DNA of 64,000 nt. It comes from Massilia arenae (GTDB taxonomy: Bacteria; Pseudomonadota; Gammaproteobacteria; Burkholderiales; Burkholderiaceae_D). This document shows, one piece after another, positions 46,773-55,110 of this stretch. Where the stretch lies: the NCBI RefSeq assembly GCF_008014745.1, contig NZ_VPFD01000008.1, forward strand, positions 1 to 64,000. The letters run 5' to 3'. Under the pieces are notes generated by a model. It worked only from the letters and a program-made list of their open reading frames with translations. It was not told the DNA's origin and searched no databases. Made by a program: the position numbers and the translations under genes. How positions within the stretch are numbered: position 1 is the stretch's first letter; the number at the start of each line of letters is the position of its first letter.

Positions 46773-47465
46773 TCAACCCCGCTGCGCCCTGCTCGCGACC
46801 GTGACCGGTGCGGTATCGCTCGGCTCTTCCACGTCGACCACGAATTGTACCTCTACCCGGCGATTCTTCGAGTCCGACGGATTGATTCCCGGCAGCGGAC
46901 GCGAATCGCCATAGCCCGCCACGACCACCCGGCGCGCCACCTGCTGGTCAAGATTGCCGACCAGGGCCTTGCGCGCTTCACGCGCCCGGGCGGCGGACAG
47001 CGTGAAGTTGTCGTCGTATACCGTGCAGAAGCGCTGTTGGTCGGTAACCGCGTGGCCCACCGGGATATTGTCGGTATGCCCTTCCACCAGGATGCGGGCG
47101 GTCGGATTATTGGTCAGGAACTGTCCGATCTGGTTTCGCACAGCCGCCACCTCGGCGATGACATCGGACTTCAGGCATGCGCTGCCACGCTCGAACACAC
47201 CGTCATTGAGCAACCACCGGTTGGTGCGCGCGTCGAACGTCATCAACCCGGCTGCGCCTCGCTTGCCGATCATCTCGCTCACGGCTTCGGCGACCCGGGC
47301 CACCGCTTCACCGCGGGTACCCTTCGCCGCCGCCAGTTCGGCCTGGTGCTGCATGGCGCTGGCGCTTTTCTGCAGCACCGACACCACCAGCAACAGCATC
47401 ACGACCGCGAGCACCCCCGCCATCAGGTCGGAGATGGCGACCCATTCACTCGGCTTGTCTTTCAT
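46773..47465 (-). CDS. ZorB-like OmpA/MotB-type stator subunit
   Basis: A 230-residue inner-membrane protein. A short cytoplasmic start (MKDKPSEWVAI) leads to SDLMAGVLAVVMLLLVV (TM about 15-31). Asp13 sits just before or at the membrane helix, where ZorB/MotB have the ion-carrying Asp. A linker (32-120) precedes an OmpA-like peptidoglycan-binding domain: EGHTDNIPVG (128-137), LSAARAREA (156-164), GYGDSRP (184-190) and NRRVEV (201-206). The ATG at 47465 is 3 nt after the ZorA-like stop, so the pair is co-translated. It would anchor the ZorA-like ring to the cell wall. Closest known parallel: ZorB of Zorya defence; direct homology cannot be tested here. Confidence 0.82.
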   Translation of the reverse strand: MKDKPSEWVAISDLMAGVLAVVMLLLVVSVLQKSASAMQHQAELAAAKGTRGEAVARVAEAVSEMIGKRGAAGLMTFDARTNRWLLNDGVFERGSACLKSDVIAEVAAVRNQIGQFLTNNPTARILVEGHTDNIPVGHAVTDQQRFCTVYDDNFTLSAARAREARKALVGNLDQQVARRVVVAGYGDSRPLPGINPSDSKNRRVEVQFVVDVEEPSDTAPVTVASRAQRG

Positions 47466-47468
47466 GGC

Positions 47469-49007
47469 TTATCCGATTGGCGTAGGTTCTGGCTGCGTCG
47501 GCGCCGCCGCGGCGGCGGCCGCCGTTCTTTCAGCCTGCATCGCCTGCAGCAGGTCGAGCATGCGGCGCTGGACCTCGGCGATGCCGGATACCGGCGCCAG
47601 CGCGGCCACCAGCGACTTCTGCTCGTCCGCCAGCGACGTCAGCGGTTTCAGCGACTCTGGCAGCGATTGCAGCTGAGCGACGAGGCGCTCGGTCGATTCG
47701 GACGATTTCGTCGCCGCTGTCGCAACATTCTTCGTCCTGAGGGTGGCACTGGCGACCGAATCAAGGCCTTCCTTGATCGAGTCGGCCATGTTGTTGACGA
47801 TGCTGGTGGTCGCTTGGATGTTCTCCGTCAGGGCGTCACTCGTCACAATGAATTTGCGGGATGTGGTGTTCTGGATGTCGAGCGACTGACCGATCGAGTT
47901 CCTCACCTCGCCCATCGTCTCTTTGGTATCCTTCGACAGTTCGCCCAGCGCGGTCGAGATCTCGCGCGTGGCGTCGCCCAGCTGCGCGCTGCCGCGCTCC
48001 AGGGTATCCCTGGCCTGGGCGCTCATGTCCTGGATTGCCTTGCCCAAATCCAGGCGCACATTATCGAGCACGTCTTTGAACTGGCGCTCGAAGGTCCGGA
48101 TCGCATCCAGCAACTGCTCGGCGCCGGCGCCGACCTTGTCGGCGCCATCGGCCATGCGCTGCGCGGCCTGGCCCATGCTCTCGACCACGTGCTGCGTGCC
48201 CTGGGTGAAGTCGCTCATGGCGACACGCGTGGCCTGGCTCTCGGCACGCACCTGCTCGAGTTCAGCGCGCACGCCCTGGCTGACCTGCTCCAGGCTGTTC
48301 AGTTGCTGCAAGGTTTGCAGGTGCAGTTGCTGGTCACTCTTGATCAGCGTGGCGAACTGGGTCGACATGCCATCGACGATCTTGGTTGCGACGCGGCCGA
48401 TATTGGAGAACAGGACGTCCTGTTTGGCCTGGTCGGCTGCGGCCTTGGCGTGCTTGCGGTGTTCCAGCTCCGCCTTGACCTTGCCGATCACCCAGGTCAG
48501 CCGCTTTTCCTCGAAGCGCGTCACTTCGCTCCAGATCTTGAGCAGCACGAAGCCGAGAATGCCCCAGGTCGAGGTCTTGAATTTCGTGCCCAGCCCCTGC
48601 AGCATGCCAAGCAGATTCTGCATGCTGCTGGCGGCGGCGCCGGCGTCGGCCAGGTCGGCCTGGCCGAGGATGCTCGACGCATGATTGAGCGCCATTCCCA
48701 GCCCGAGGAAGGTGCCAAGCAGGCCGACCACCAGCAGCAACCCCGGCATGATCTCGGCCAGTTTCTCCGGGCTGGTGGCAACGGCATGCCACAGATCGGT
48801 CACGCTGCCATGCTCGATGTCCAGGTCGTCCTTCGTGTCGTCGGGCGTGCCGCGGTTCCATTTGCGTTCCCAGGCCGCCGGCTGCGCGTGACGGTGTGTG
48901 CTGACGATGGTCAGGCCCATCATGAACACGATGATGCTGAAGAAAACGAGCTGCAGCGGATCGTCCAACTGCGGCATCAGGAAGCTGACGATATCGCCCG
49001 GGCTCAT
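47469..49007 (-). CDS. ZorA-like MotA/ExbB-type stator subunit with long tail
   Basis: A 512-residue inner-membrane protein. Three membrane segments: about 18-36, 86-106 (MPGLLLVVGLLGTFLGLGMA) and 146-162 (STWGILGFVLLKIWSEV). GLLGTFLGL is the motif shared by ZorA and MotA/TolQ/ExbB channels. After about residue 170 comes a cytoplasmic, mostly helical tail of about 340 residues with many Gln, Ala, Ser and heptad-like repeats. It ends in an Ala/Pro-rich low-complexity stretch. In the Zorya system such a tail projects into the cytoplasm and signals to the effectors. The ATG overlaps the previous stop by 4 nt. TolQ/ExbB alone are about 230 residues, so the tail marks this as ZorA-like. Confidence 0.85.
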   Translation of the reverse strand: MSPGDIVSFLMPQLDDPLQLVFFSIIVFMMGLTIVSTHRHAQPAAWERKWNRGTPDDTKDDLDIEHGSVTDLWHAVATSPEKLAEIMPGLLLVVGLLGTFLGLGMALNHASSILGQADLADAGAAASSMQNLLGMLQGLGTKFKTSTWGILGFVLLKIWSEVTRFEEKRLTWVIGKVKAELEHRKHAKAAADQAKQDVLFSNIGRVATKIVDGMSTQFATLIKSDQQLHLQTLQQLNSLEQVSQGVRAELEQVRAESQATRVAMSDFTQGTQHVVESMGQAAQRMADGADKVGAGAEQLLDAIRTFERQFKDVLDNVRLDLGKAIQDMSAQARDTLERGSAQLGDATREISTALGELSKDTKETMGEVRNSIGQSLDIQNTTSRKFIVTSDALTENIQATTSIVNNMADSIKEGLDSVASATLRTKNVATAATKSSESTERLVAQLQSLPESLKPLTSLADEQKSLVAALAPVSGIAEVQRRMLDLLQAMQAERTAAAAAAAPTQPEPTPIG

Positions 49008-50311
49008 GCTGCCACCTCCAGGATTTCCTTCATGCGCTGCTGGGAATCCTTGCGGAAGGCGTTGGCGAAGTCGTTGATCAGGGCCTTTTCCTCATCACTC
49101 AACTGGTTGAAGGCGATCTCCTTGTCGGCGCATTCGATCAGGAGCTTGCCCACCGCCGGGCCGTCTTCCTGCAGGAAGTCACGGTCTTCGGCCTCCAGTT
49201 GCTCAGGTGTCTTTTCCAGTAACTGCAGGAAGCCTTCCGCAGCGCCGACATAGCGCTGGATGTCACGCTGGTTCTGCGCCAGCGCATCGAGCTTGCCCTT
49301 CTCCTGCGGCACGCGCTGCTCGAGCTCGGCCAGCATCGCTGCTTCTTCCGGCGATAACTCGCCCTGGATATCGCGTGCGATGGTCAGGTTCTTGAGCAGC
49401 ATGGTGTCTTTGGCATGGACAAGGTTGTCCAGGCTCCACTGGTTCCCGAGCGCCTCAGCGCGCTTGGCCCAGGACGCCACAAGTTCTTCGAACACGAACG
49501 GCTGCAGCTTTTTGTTGTAGCGCTCGGTCAAGAGCCGGTCGAGACGTGCAGCCGCCTCCCTGCTCAATTCGGGCTTGTCCTTGATCAGGTCGGAGGCGAT
49601 GCGCACCAGGAACAGGTCGTCGGCGCTCAGGTCGTCCACCGACTGCGCCGCGCGGAAAGCCTTGTCAGCCATCTTCATCAGCTTCTGCGTGGCGCGCAGG
49701 CGCAGGTAGTGCTCGAAATCGGCGGGCCCGGCCGCGATCGCCTTGGCCATATCGGCCTTGGCGACTTCGAAATCGTTGATCGCCGCCGCCAGCTCCATCT
49801 GGTGGCGCTGTTCCTCAGGCACCACCTCGCGCTCGGCGAAGCGGAAGGTCTCCTGGTGCCGCTTGGCTTGCGCCAGTTCGGTCTCGTCGAGCAGGTCGTC
49901 GATCTCCTGTGCCTCGGCCTGCGCCTCCGTTTGCTTGCGGCCCGCCTGCCAGCGCTTGGCCATTTCGATCGACCATTTGATGGCCGCGTCGACTTTCTTG
50001 GCGATGGGCGAATTCTCGAAGGCGGTCAAGGCGCCGATCCCCTTGTCGAGCATGGAAAGTGCCGTTTTCAGCCACGGGATGGGGACAGCCTCCGCTGCCG
50101 CCCGCAGTCCCATGCGGATTTTGTCGATATGCGGCTTGACCACCTGCCACGCCTTCTTGACGCCATCGACGAAGCCCTCGGCCTTCTCGGCCATCCAGCC
50201 CATCGCGGCGCCGGCCCATTCCTTGGCCGCACTCCAGGCCGAACTGGCGGCGCTGGCGACCGAACTGACTGCCGAACTGACGAAGCTACCCAAGCTGCTG
50301 AAGAAACCCAT
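49004..50311 (-). CDS. Helical protein of unknown family in the motor cluster
   Basis: A 435-residue protein, not recognised. The N-terminal 35 residues are Ser/Ala/Val-rich (GSFVSSAVSSVASAASSAW), perhaps a membrane-interacting amphipathic helix. The rest is charged and helical (for example EAQEIDDLLDETELAQAKRH), ending RMKEILEVAA, with few Cys and no signal peptide. No nuclease, ATPase or enzymatic motif is visible. Its stop overlaps the ZorA-like ATG by 4 nt, which argues for stoichiometric expression and a structural or adaptor role next to the motor. Upstream is the AAA+ gene with 37 bp between. Confidence 0.8.
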   Translation of the reverse strand: MGFFSSLGSFVSSAVSSVASAASSAWSAAKEWAGAAMGWMAEKAEGFVDGVKKAWQVVKPHIDKIRMGLRAAAEAVPIPWLKTALSMLDKGIGALTAFENSPIAKKVDAAIKWSIEMAKRWQAGRKQTEAQAEAQEIDDLLDETELAQAKRHQETFRFAEREVVPEEQRHQMELAAAINDFEVAKADMAKAIAAGPADFEHYLRLRATQKLMKMADKAFRAAQSVDDLSADDLFLVRIASDLIKDKPELSREAAARLDRLLTERYNKKLQPFVFEELVASWAKRAEALGNQWSLDNLVHAKDTMLLKNLTIARDIQGELSPEEAAMLAELEQRVPQEKGKLDALAQNQRDIQRYVGAAEGFLQLLEKTPEQLEAEDRDFLQEDGPAVGKLLIECADKEIAFNQLSDEEKALINDFANAFRKDSQQRMKEILEVAA

Positions 50312-50348
50312 TCCGTGTCCCTGTTAATTGGTGTGTAATACAATGAAA

Positions 50349-51335
50349 TTAGTCTGAAAAACCCATCACCTGCCGCGTCGCATCGATGCCAGCGCTGGCG
50401 CTGGCACTACTTGCGGGGCGTCGCGACTTGCCGACATTGGCGTTGGCCGCCCGGATGTCGCCGATAGCAGTGTCGAGATGGCTCCAGCGGACCACGGGCT
50501 CGAGTGGCGACTCGACGATCGCGCGGGGGAACGCGGTGCGCAAGACCGTGCGGATCTCGCGCCCCGACAGCCCCTCGGACGCTTCCGCGCAGCGCGCTAT
50601 CAGCCCATCGCGGTCTTCAGCCAACGGTACCCCGGGCACCAGCATGCGTTGCCAGAGCCGCTCGCGGCAGCCGAGATCGGGAAGCTTGAATTCGATGTGA
50701 TAGCGAATCCGGCTGACGAATGCGCTGTCGTAGTTCTTGGCAAAATTGGTGGCGAACACCACTACGCCTTCGAATCGCTCGAGTTCGATCAGCAAAGTGG
50801 AGCGCATCGCATTGATTTCGTTATCGATGCCCTGGGTTACCGAGGAAAGACGCGCGCCGAGCAAGGTATCGGCCTCGTCGAAAAACAGGATGGCGCCCTC
50901 GCGGGCCGCCAACGTAAAAGCAGCAGAAATATTCTTCGCAGTATCTCCGACATATTTGCTTTCGATTTCCGAAATACCGATATGTAAATATGGACGCTTC
51001 AGGGTACCGGCCAGCGCTTCCGCCGCCAGGGTTTTCCCGGTGCCCGGCGGACCATATAAATTGAGGATCATATTGCGGCCGGTCGGATCGACCGCGCCGA
51101 AACCCCAATCGGTGTAAACCGTCTTGTGATGGCGCATGGCCCCAATCGCTTCCTCGAACATGCGGTAGGTCTCCGCTGCCAGGATCAGGTCATCCGCCAG
51201 GGTAATGCGTGGCGTACGCAACTCGTACGGAGGTGGGGGCGCCGTGCTACCCGGCTCTGAAATGGCTGTGCTCACGATGACGTCGGTAATTGGTAATGAC
51301 GAGTTACCGGTGCCGGCAAGGAATGCGTTGCGCAT
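50349..51335 (-). CDS. AAA+ ATPase, Vps4/spastin-like pore-loop type
   Basis: A 328-residue protein. A Pro-rich N-terminal 40 residues precedes an AAA+ core with Walker A GPPGTGKT (95-102), pore-loop ESKYVGDTAKN (Tyr128-Val129-Gly130), Walker B ILFFDEAD (149-156), sensor Asn197 and arginine fingers near 209-211 (VSRIRYH). A helical lid follows, then a low-complexity Ser/Ala tail ending DATRQVMGFSD. The Tyr-Val-Gly pore loop suggests that it threads or remodels a protein, as Vps4-like ATPases do. It is the first gene of the cluster; its start codon lies inside a perfect hairpin (51320-51338). Confidence 0.87.
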   Translation of the reverse strand: MRNAFLAGTGNSSLPITDVIVSTAISEPGSTAPPPPYELRTPRITLADDLILAAETYRMFEEAIGAMRHHKTVYTDWGFGAVDPTGRNMILNLYGPPGTGKTLAAEALAGTLKRPYLHIGISEIESKYVGDTAKNISAAFTLAAREGAILFFDEADTLLGARLSSVTQGIDNEINAMRSTLLIELERFEGVVVFATNFAKNYDSAFVSRIRYHIEFKLPDLGCRERLWQRMLVPGVPLAEDRDGLIARCAEASEGLSGREIRTVLRTAFPRAIVESPLEPVVRWSHLDTAIGDIRAANANVGKSRRPASSASASAGIDATRQVMGFSD

Positions 51336-51338
51336 TCC
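51320..51338 (-). promoter_or_regulatory. Perfect hairpin enclosing the AAA+ start codon
   Basis: An 8-bp perfect inverted repeat with a 3-nt loop (51320-51327 and 51331-51338). On the mRNA it reads GGAATGCG-CAA-CGCATTCC, with the ATG inside the 5' arm, so folding would hide the start codon. It may also be a DNA operator. Confidence 0.55.
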
Positions 51339-51650
51339 GCCATTTCATCCGTGTATTTCGCGGAGGAAATTTTAATACATATGGCGAAAGATATTGAACA
51401 AAAAATCGAACGCGCAATTATCGTTGGGTGGAAGCAACAGGACTACGTTTTTTCGATAATGCGACGCCTTTTGTCGCTTCAGCTCGTATCAATTCAATTC
51501 GGGTAATTCAGGGATAATCTGCGAGGTTGGAATGACGCGTAATGCTTCAATTTGCACGCCTGCGGATGTTCAATTGAAGCGTTTGTGCGTCAACGACAGC
51601 TTGTGCCAAAGACGCCGGAAGATCTGAATGAAGGAAAGCCCGGACTGGAC
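51339..51650. other. Intergenic region upstream of the motor cluster
   Basis: No gene seen. It is visibly more AT-rich than its surroundings between 51350 and 51540 and should hold the promoter of the AAA+/ZorAB-like operon. It has a perfect 9-bp inverted repeat (51544-51552 with 51572-51580, 19-nt spacer) that could be the 3' hairpin of yciH or a protein-binding site. Confidence 0.5.
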
Positions 51651-52007
51651 TCAGTCGCCGCTGCGCCTGGGATGGTGACCAAACCGTTCGAGCGCCGCGA
51701 TCACCACATCGCAGTGATCGCCCTGCACTTCGATCACGGCATCCTTGACGGTGCCGCCGGTGCCGCAGGCCGTGCGCAACTGCTTGCCCAGCAGCGCCAG
51801 CGCGAGCGGATCGAGCGCCACACCCTTGACCAAGGTGACCGTCTTGCCGCCCCGCCCCTTCGACTGGCGCGACACCCGCACCACGCCGTCGCCGATGACA
51901 GGCGTCCTGGCCAAACAAGCGCAGGCGGCGACCGGCTGCCGGCATTCGGGGCACATGCGCCCGCTCTCGGTGGAATACACCAGGCCACCGTTCGAATTAT
52001 GTTTCAT
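51651..52007 (-). CDS. yciH: SUI1-domain translation factor-like protein YciH
   Basis: A 118-residue eIF1/SUI1-family protein of normal YciH length. An N-terminal Cys-pair segment (CPECRQPVAACAC) and the SUI1 core (GRGGKTVTLVKGVALDPLAL, then TACGTGGTVKDAVIEVQGDHCD) are clear. In E. coli, YciH affects initiation fidelity under stress. The ATG at 52007 has GGAG about 7 nt upstream and overlaps the RHH gene by 11 bp; an ATG four codons earlier is possible. Last gene of an SPFH-RHH-YciH operon. Confidence 0.93.
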   Translation of the reverse strand: MKHNSNGGLVYSTESGRMCPECRQPVAACACLARTPVIGDGVVRVSRQSKGRGGKTVTLVKGVALDPLALALLGKQLRTACGTGGTVKDAVIEVQGDHCDVVIAALERFGHHPRRSGD

Positions 52008-52194
52008 CTTGCGCTCCATCGTTTCCGCTGTTCGCTTCCCTGAGTTTCACGCCGCGGCGCGACAGGCTCTCGCGCAGCAGGAACTCGATCTGTGCGTTCA
52101 CGCTGCGCAGGTCGCGCGCAGCGAGACGCTGCAATTCCTCCCACAGGGCTGGATCGATCCGCAGGGGGAACGCTTTTTTGCCGGGACTTGCCAT
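51997..52194 (-). CDS. Ribbon-helix-helix (Arc-like) regulator
   Basis: A 65-residue small DNA-binding protein: beta strand KAFPLRIDPALWEELQRLA, then helices SVNAQIEFLLRESLSRRG, as in Arc/MetJ-type RHH proteins. It lies 12 bp after the SPFH gene and overlaps yciH by 11 bp, so it is coupled to both. It is a good candidate to bind the palindrome at 53132-53147 and autoregulate the operon. Confidence 0.83.
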   Translation of the reverse strand: MASPGKKAFPLRIDPALWEELQRLAARDLRSVNAQIEFLLRESLSRRGVKLREANSGNDGAQDET

Positions 52195-52206
52195 GCCGTT
52201 TCGCTG

Positions 52207-53103
52207 CTAGTTGTACAGGGTGCCGGTGTTCACGATCGGCTGGGTTTCCTTGTCCGAGCACAGCACGACCAGCAGATTGCTGACCATCGCCGCCTTGCGC
52301 TCGTCGTCGAGTTCGACGATGCCGCGCTCGGACAAGCCCTTCAGCGCCGTCTCCACCATGCTCACGGCGCCATGCACGATTTTAGCGCGGGCGCTGATGA
52401 TCGCCTCGGCCTGCTGGCGGCGCAGCATGACCTGGGCGATCTCTGCGGCATAGGCCAGGTGGGTCAGCTTGGCGTCGAGCACCTCGACGCCGGCCGCCTC
52501 GAAGCGCGCCTGCAGCTCGCCCTTGAGCGTATCGGCCACCACGTCCATGCCGGCGCGCAGCGTGGTCTCGCCCGGGGCCAGGTCTTCGCCTTCGTCGTAG
52601 GCATATTGCGATGCCAGGTGACGCAGCGCGGCCTCGGCCTGGATCGAGACATAGCGCTCGAAGTCGTCCACCTCGAACACGGCTTGCGCGGTGTCGCGCA
52701 CGCGCCAGACCACCGCCGCGCTGATCTCCACCGGGTTGCCGCGCTTGTCGTTGACCTTGAGCGTCGGCGCATTGAAGTTACGGGCGCGCAGCGACAGGCG
52801 GCGCTTGACGTAGAACGGGAAAGCCCAGCGCAGGCCCTCGCTGCGGTCGGTGCCGATGTACTTGCCGAACAGGGTCAGGATCGCGCTCTCGTTCGGCTGC
52901 AGCATGTACAGGCCGCCCAGGCACAGCAGGCCGGCCAATCCCACCACCACGGCGCCGAGCAGGAAGACCAGGCCGTCGGAGGACTCGGCCATTCTCTTGA
53001 GCAGATAGAAGGACGTCAGCAGCAAGACGATCCCGGCGCCGGCCGCCAGGTAGCCATTCGCCGAAGAAAACGCCGATTCGCGGCGCGTGTGTGCTGCATT
53101 CAT
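52207..53103 (-). CDS. SPFH (stomatin/prohibitin-type) membrane protein
   Basis: A 298-residue SPFH protein. Two membrane helices (about 20-37 and 45-68) are followed by the SPFH/band 7 domain (about 70-250, starting [19 protein letters not shown]), ending in a helical tail. The ATG at 53103 has GAGGGG 8 nt upstream and is preferred over a GTG three codons earlier. Such proteins form large membrane cages or rafts that scaffold proteases or other proteins. First gene of the SPFH-RHH-YciH operon; a perfect palindrome lies 28 bp upstream of the ATG. Confidence 0.9.
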   Translation of the reverse strand: MNAAHTRRESAFSSANGYLAAGAGIVLLLTSFYLLKRMAESSDGLVFLLGAVVVGLAGLLCLGGLYMLQPNESAILTLFGKYIGTDRSEGLRWAFPFYVKRRLSLRARNFNAPTLKVNDKRGNPVEISAAVVWRVRDTAQAVFEVDDFERYVSIQAEAALRHLASQYAYDEGEDLAPGETTLRAGMDVVADTLKGELQARFEAAGVEVLDAKLTHLAYAAEIAQVMLRRQQAEAIISARAKIVHGAVSMVETALKGLSERGIVELDDERKAAMVSNLLVVLCSDKETQPIVNTGTLYN

Positions 53104-53131
53104 CGTGGACACCCCTCAGGTAAGTAGCATC

Positions 53132-53147
53132 AAAGTGATATCACTTT
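53132..53147. promoter_or_regulatory. Perfect 16-bp palindrome upstream of the SPFH operon
   Basis: A perfect palindrome AAAGTGATATCACTTT, 28 bp before the SPFH ATG. Its size and symmetry fit an operator for a dimeric RHH or HTH regulator; the RHH gene in the same operon is the natural candidate. Confidence 0.6.
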
Positions 53148-53188
53148 AGGATCACTCCGGGGTTCTTGTCAAGCAACTTGAGAAGTAA

Positions 53189-54439
53189 TTATTGCAAGCG
53201 CACGGCGACGTCGAACAGCCAGGTACGGCGGATCTCGACCACGTCGTACTGCCGCGCCAGCGCCGGCGGGAATGGGCCGTAAGGCGCCTGGCTCGCGATG
53301 ATCTTGCGGATGCCGTCATCGATCGCCGCCACCCCGCTCGAGGTCTCGAAGGTGATCTTTTCCACGGAGCCGTCGGCGCGCACCGCCACCGTCACGACCG
53401 GCTGCGTATGCGGCTGCTTCACCGCTTCGCGCACCATGTCCAGCGTCCGGTTCAACTCGATCTTGCGGCCCATGGCTTGCGCATACTGGACCATGTCCTG
53501 GTTGGGGTCGGAGCGTCCGAACAGCCAGCCGCGGCGCAGGCCGCTGACCGTGGGCGGTGGCACACCCGGCGCGGTGCCTGCGCGGTCGCGTCCGGCGGAC
53601 TCGCGGGCCAGCTGCTCGGCGATCGCGCGCAGCTGTTCGGCGCGCGGCGCCAGCTGCGCGGCCTGGCCCCGGTCGACAGGTCCCTGCTGCACCGGTGCCT
53701 GGCTGGCCTGGGCCTGGACCTGTGCCTGCCTTGCCCGCTCCTGCTCGCGCTGGGCTTCCTCCAGCCTGGCCTGCTCCTGGCGCGCCTGTTCTTGCTGGAT
53801 GGCTTCCTGGCGCGCAGCCTCGAGACGCGCAGCCTCGAGACGCGCAGTCTCCTGCTCGCGCCGCACGGCGTCAAGACGCTCAAGTTCAAGACGCTCGGCC
53901 TCGAGACGCGCCGCAGCGGCGTGTTCTTCCTCCAGGCGGGCCAGCGCGTCGCGCCTATCCTGTTCCTGCCGCGCCGCTTCCCGCCGCTCGGCCGCGATCC
54001 GGTCGAGCTCCACGCGCGCGCTTGCCTCTCGGTCGGCCCGCTCGCGCGCGAGCGCGATCAGTTCCACCTGGCGCGACTGCTCGGCGGCTTGCCGGTCCGG
54101 TTCAGGTTTGAGGTCGGGTTTGGGGTTGGGCTTGGGTTCGGCCCTGCCTGGCGGCGCTGCGGCCGGCCGCTCGCGCGGGGCGGGTGCAGGTTCGGTTGCT
54201 GGAAGCGGGAGCGGCCGTGGCGCCACAGCGGGTGCAGGAGGGGCGGCGGTTGGTGCGGGCGTCAGCACGATCTGCAGGTCACTGGCGGCAAGACGCCGCT
54301 CTTGCCAGGGAAGGCGCAGGCCGGAGAGCCCGAAGACATCCCCCTGGATGGGAATGCTCAACAGCAGCACGTGAAGCAGCACGGACAGCGATAACGCCAT
54401 GCGCATGCGCCATGGCGCCGCTGGAGGGACGAACTGCAT
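53189..54439 (-). CDS. TonB/TolA-like periplasm-spanning protein
   Basis: A 416-residue protein with an N-terminal membrane helix (about 13-31), a Pro-rich stretch ([20 protein letters not shown]), a long Glu/Arg/Ala/Gln-rich helical segment (about 125-245) and a C-terminal TonB-type domain (about 325-415, [20 protein letters not shown]). It probably spans the periplasm, as TolA does, and links an energised membrane complex to the outer membrane. No exbB/exbD or tolQ/tolR is adjacent. ATG 54439 is preferred over a TTG eight codons earlier. Confidence 0.83.
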   Translation of the reverse strand: MQFVPPAAPWRMRMALSLSVLLHVLLLSIPIQGDVFGLSGLRLPWQERRLAASDLQIVLTPAPTAAPPAPAVAPRPLPLPATEPAPAPRERPAAAPPGRAEPKPNPKPDLKPEPDRQAAEQSRQVELIALARERADREASARVELDRIAAERREAARQEQDRRDALARLEEEHAAAARLEAERLELERLDAVRREQETARLEAARLEAARQEAIQQEQARQEQARLEEAQREQERARQAQVQAQASQAPVQQGPVDRGQAAQLAPRAEQLRAIAEQLARESAGRDRAGTAPGVPPPTVSGLRRGWLFGRSDPNQDMVQYAQAMGRKIELNRTLDMVREAVKQPHTQPVVTVAVRADGSVEKITFETSSGVAAIDDGIRKIIASQAPYGPFPPALARQYDVVEIRRTWLFDVAVRLQ

Positions 54440-54670
54440 CGATGTGACCACGTGAGTTTGCAAATAAATGCCAGGGATGAAGCGAACCCGGCGATGCTAT
54501 CACAACAACATGAATGGCCGGCCGCGCTAGCCAGGGGGCGGCCGACGCGAATGGGCATGCCACACAGCGGACGAGTCGACCTGGTCACAATATGGCTAGG
54601 GTGGATCGACGATGATACCAATATGGCGCCATCCCTTTAGATCGGTGTCATGCGGGCCAGCATAAGACCA
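54440..54670. other. Intergenic region, no gene seen
   Basis: About 230 bp with no convincing gene. It contains a 10-bp self-complementary site ATGGCGCCAT (54623-54632). It should hold the promoter of the TonB/TolA-like gene. Confidence 0.5.
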
Positions 54671-54814
54671 ATGACCTATCTCGACGCCGCTACTTCTGAT
54701 TCCTCTAATGTCCAACGACCGCCTTTCGAGCTGAGCCCTCAGGCTATCGAACTCGTCTGCAAATTAGACGGGGTTTTCGGGGCTTGGCAACGGGTAGGTG
54801 AGACGGGCAATTGA
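54671..54814 (+). CDS. Possible small hypothetical protein
   Basis: A 47-codon open frame, starting MTYLDAATSDSSNVQRPPFE and ending AWQRVGETGN. The ribosome site is weak and no family is recognised. The next small frame begins 21 bp later. It may be noncoding. Confidence 0.25.
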   Translation: MTYLDAATSDSSNVQRPPFELSPQAIELVCKLDGVFGAWQRVGETGN

Positions 54815-54835
54815 TATCACTGTGAGAGGATGATA

Positions 54836-55006
54836 ATGAATTACCTTGGCACATTAGCGAAACTCCACCGATTTCCCCGGGCGGTACTGTTGGCGTCCGC
54901 CTGCCTGGTTGGTACACCATTATTCGCACAGAGTATCCTGATGCCTGACGGCCGTCTGCATCATGGCCAGAGCATCGTCCCTACGCATCGGTCAGCCCAG
55001 CCGTGA
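54836..55006 (+). CDS. Small predicted secreted peptide
   Basis: A 56-residue frame with a strong ribosome site (GAGAGGA about 5 nt before the ATG) and a signal-peptide-like start (FPRAVLLASACLVGTPLFAQ; cleavage likely after FAQ). The mature part is only about 25 residues (SILMPDGRLHHGQSIVPTHR). Just downstream, another frame (55003-55095, ending DKNPKLVFDRLKAYR) looks like a protein C-terminus, so this may be the broken start of a longer gene. Confidence 0.45.
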   Translation: MNYLGTLAKLHRFPRAVLLASACLVGTPLFAQSILMPDGRLHHGQSIVPTHRSAQP

Positions 55007-55110
55007 ACAGATGGAGAACATTCATCACACGTTTTGCGTATGTCGAGGACAAGAATCCAAAGCTGGTCTTCGACCGCTTGAAAGCATATCGCTAACCAAG
55101 GGAGCGCACC

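Noticed and set aside
51651..52194. RHH-YciH overlap as a toxin-antitoxin module
   Set aside because: YciH is a recognisable SUI1 protein, not a toxin family; the overlap is better explained by translational coupling in an operon with SPFH.
54623..54632. ATGGCGCCAT palindrome as an operator
   Set aside because: Only 10 bp long, of a composition expected by chance in this genome, and not clearly placed relative to a promoter.
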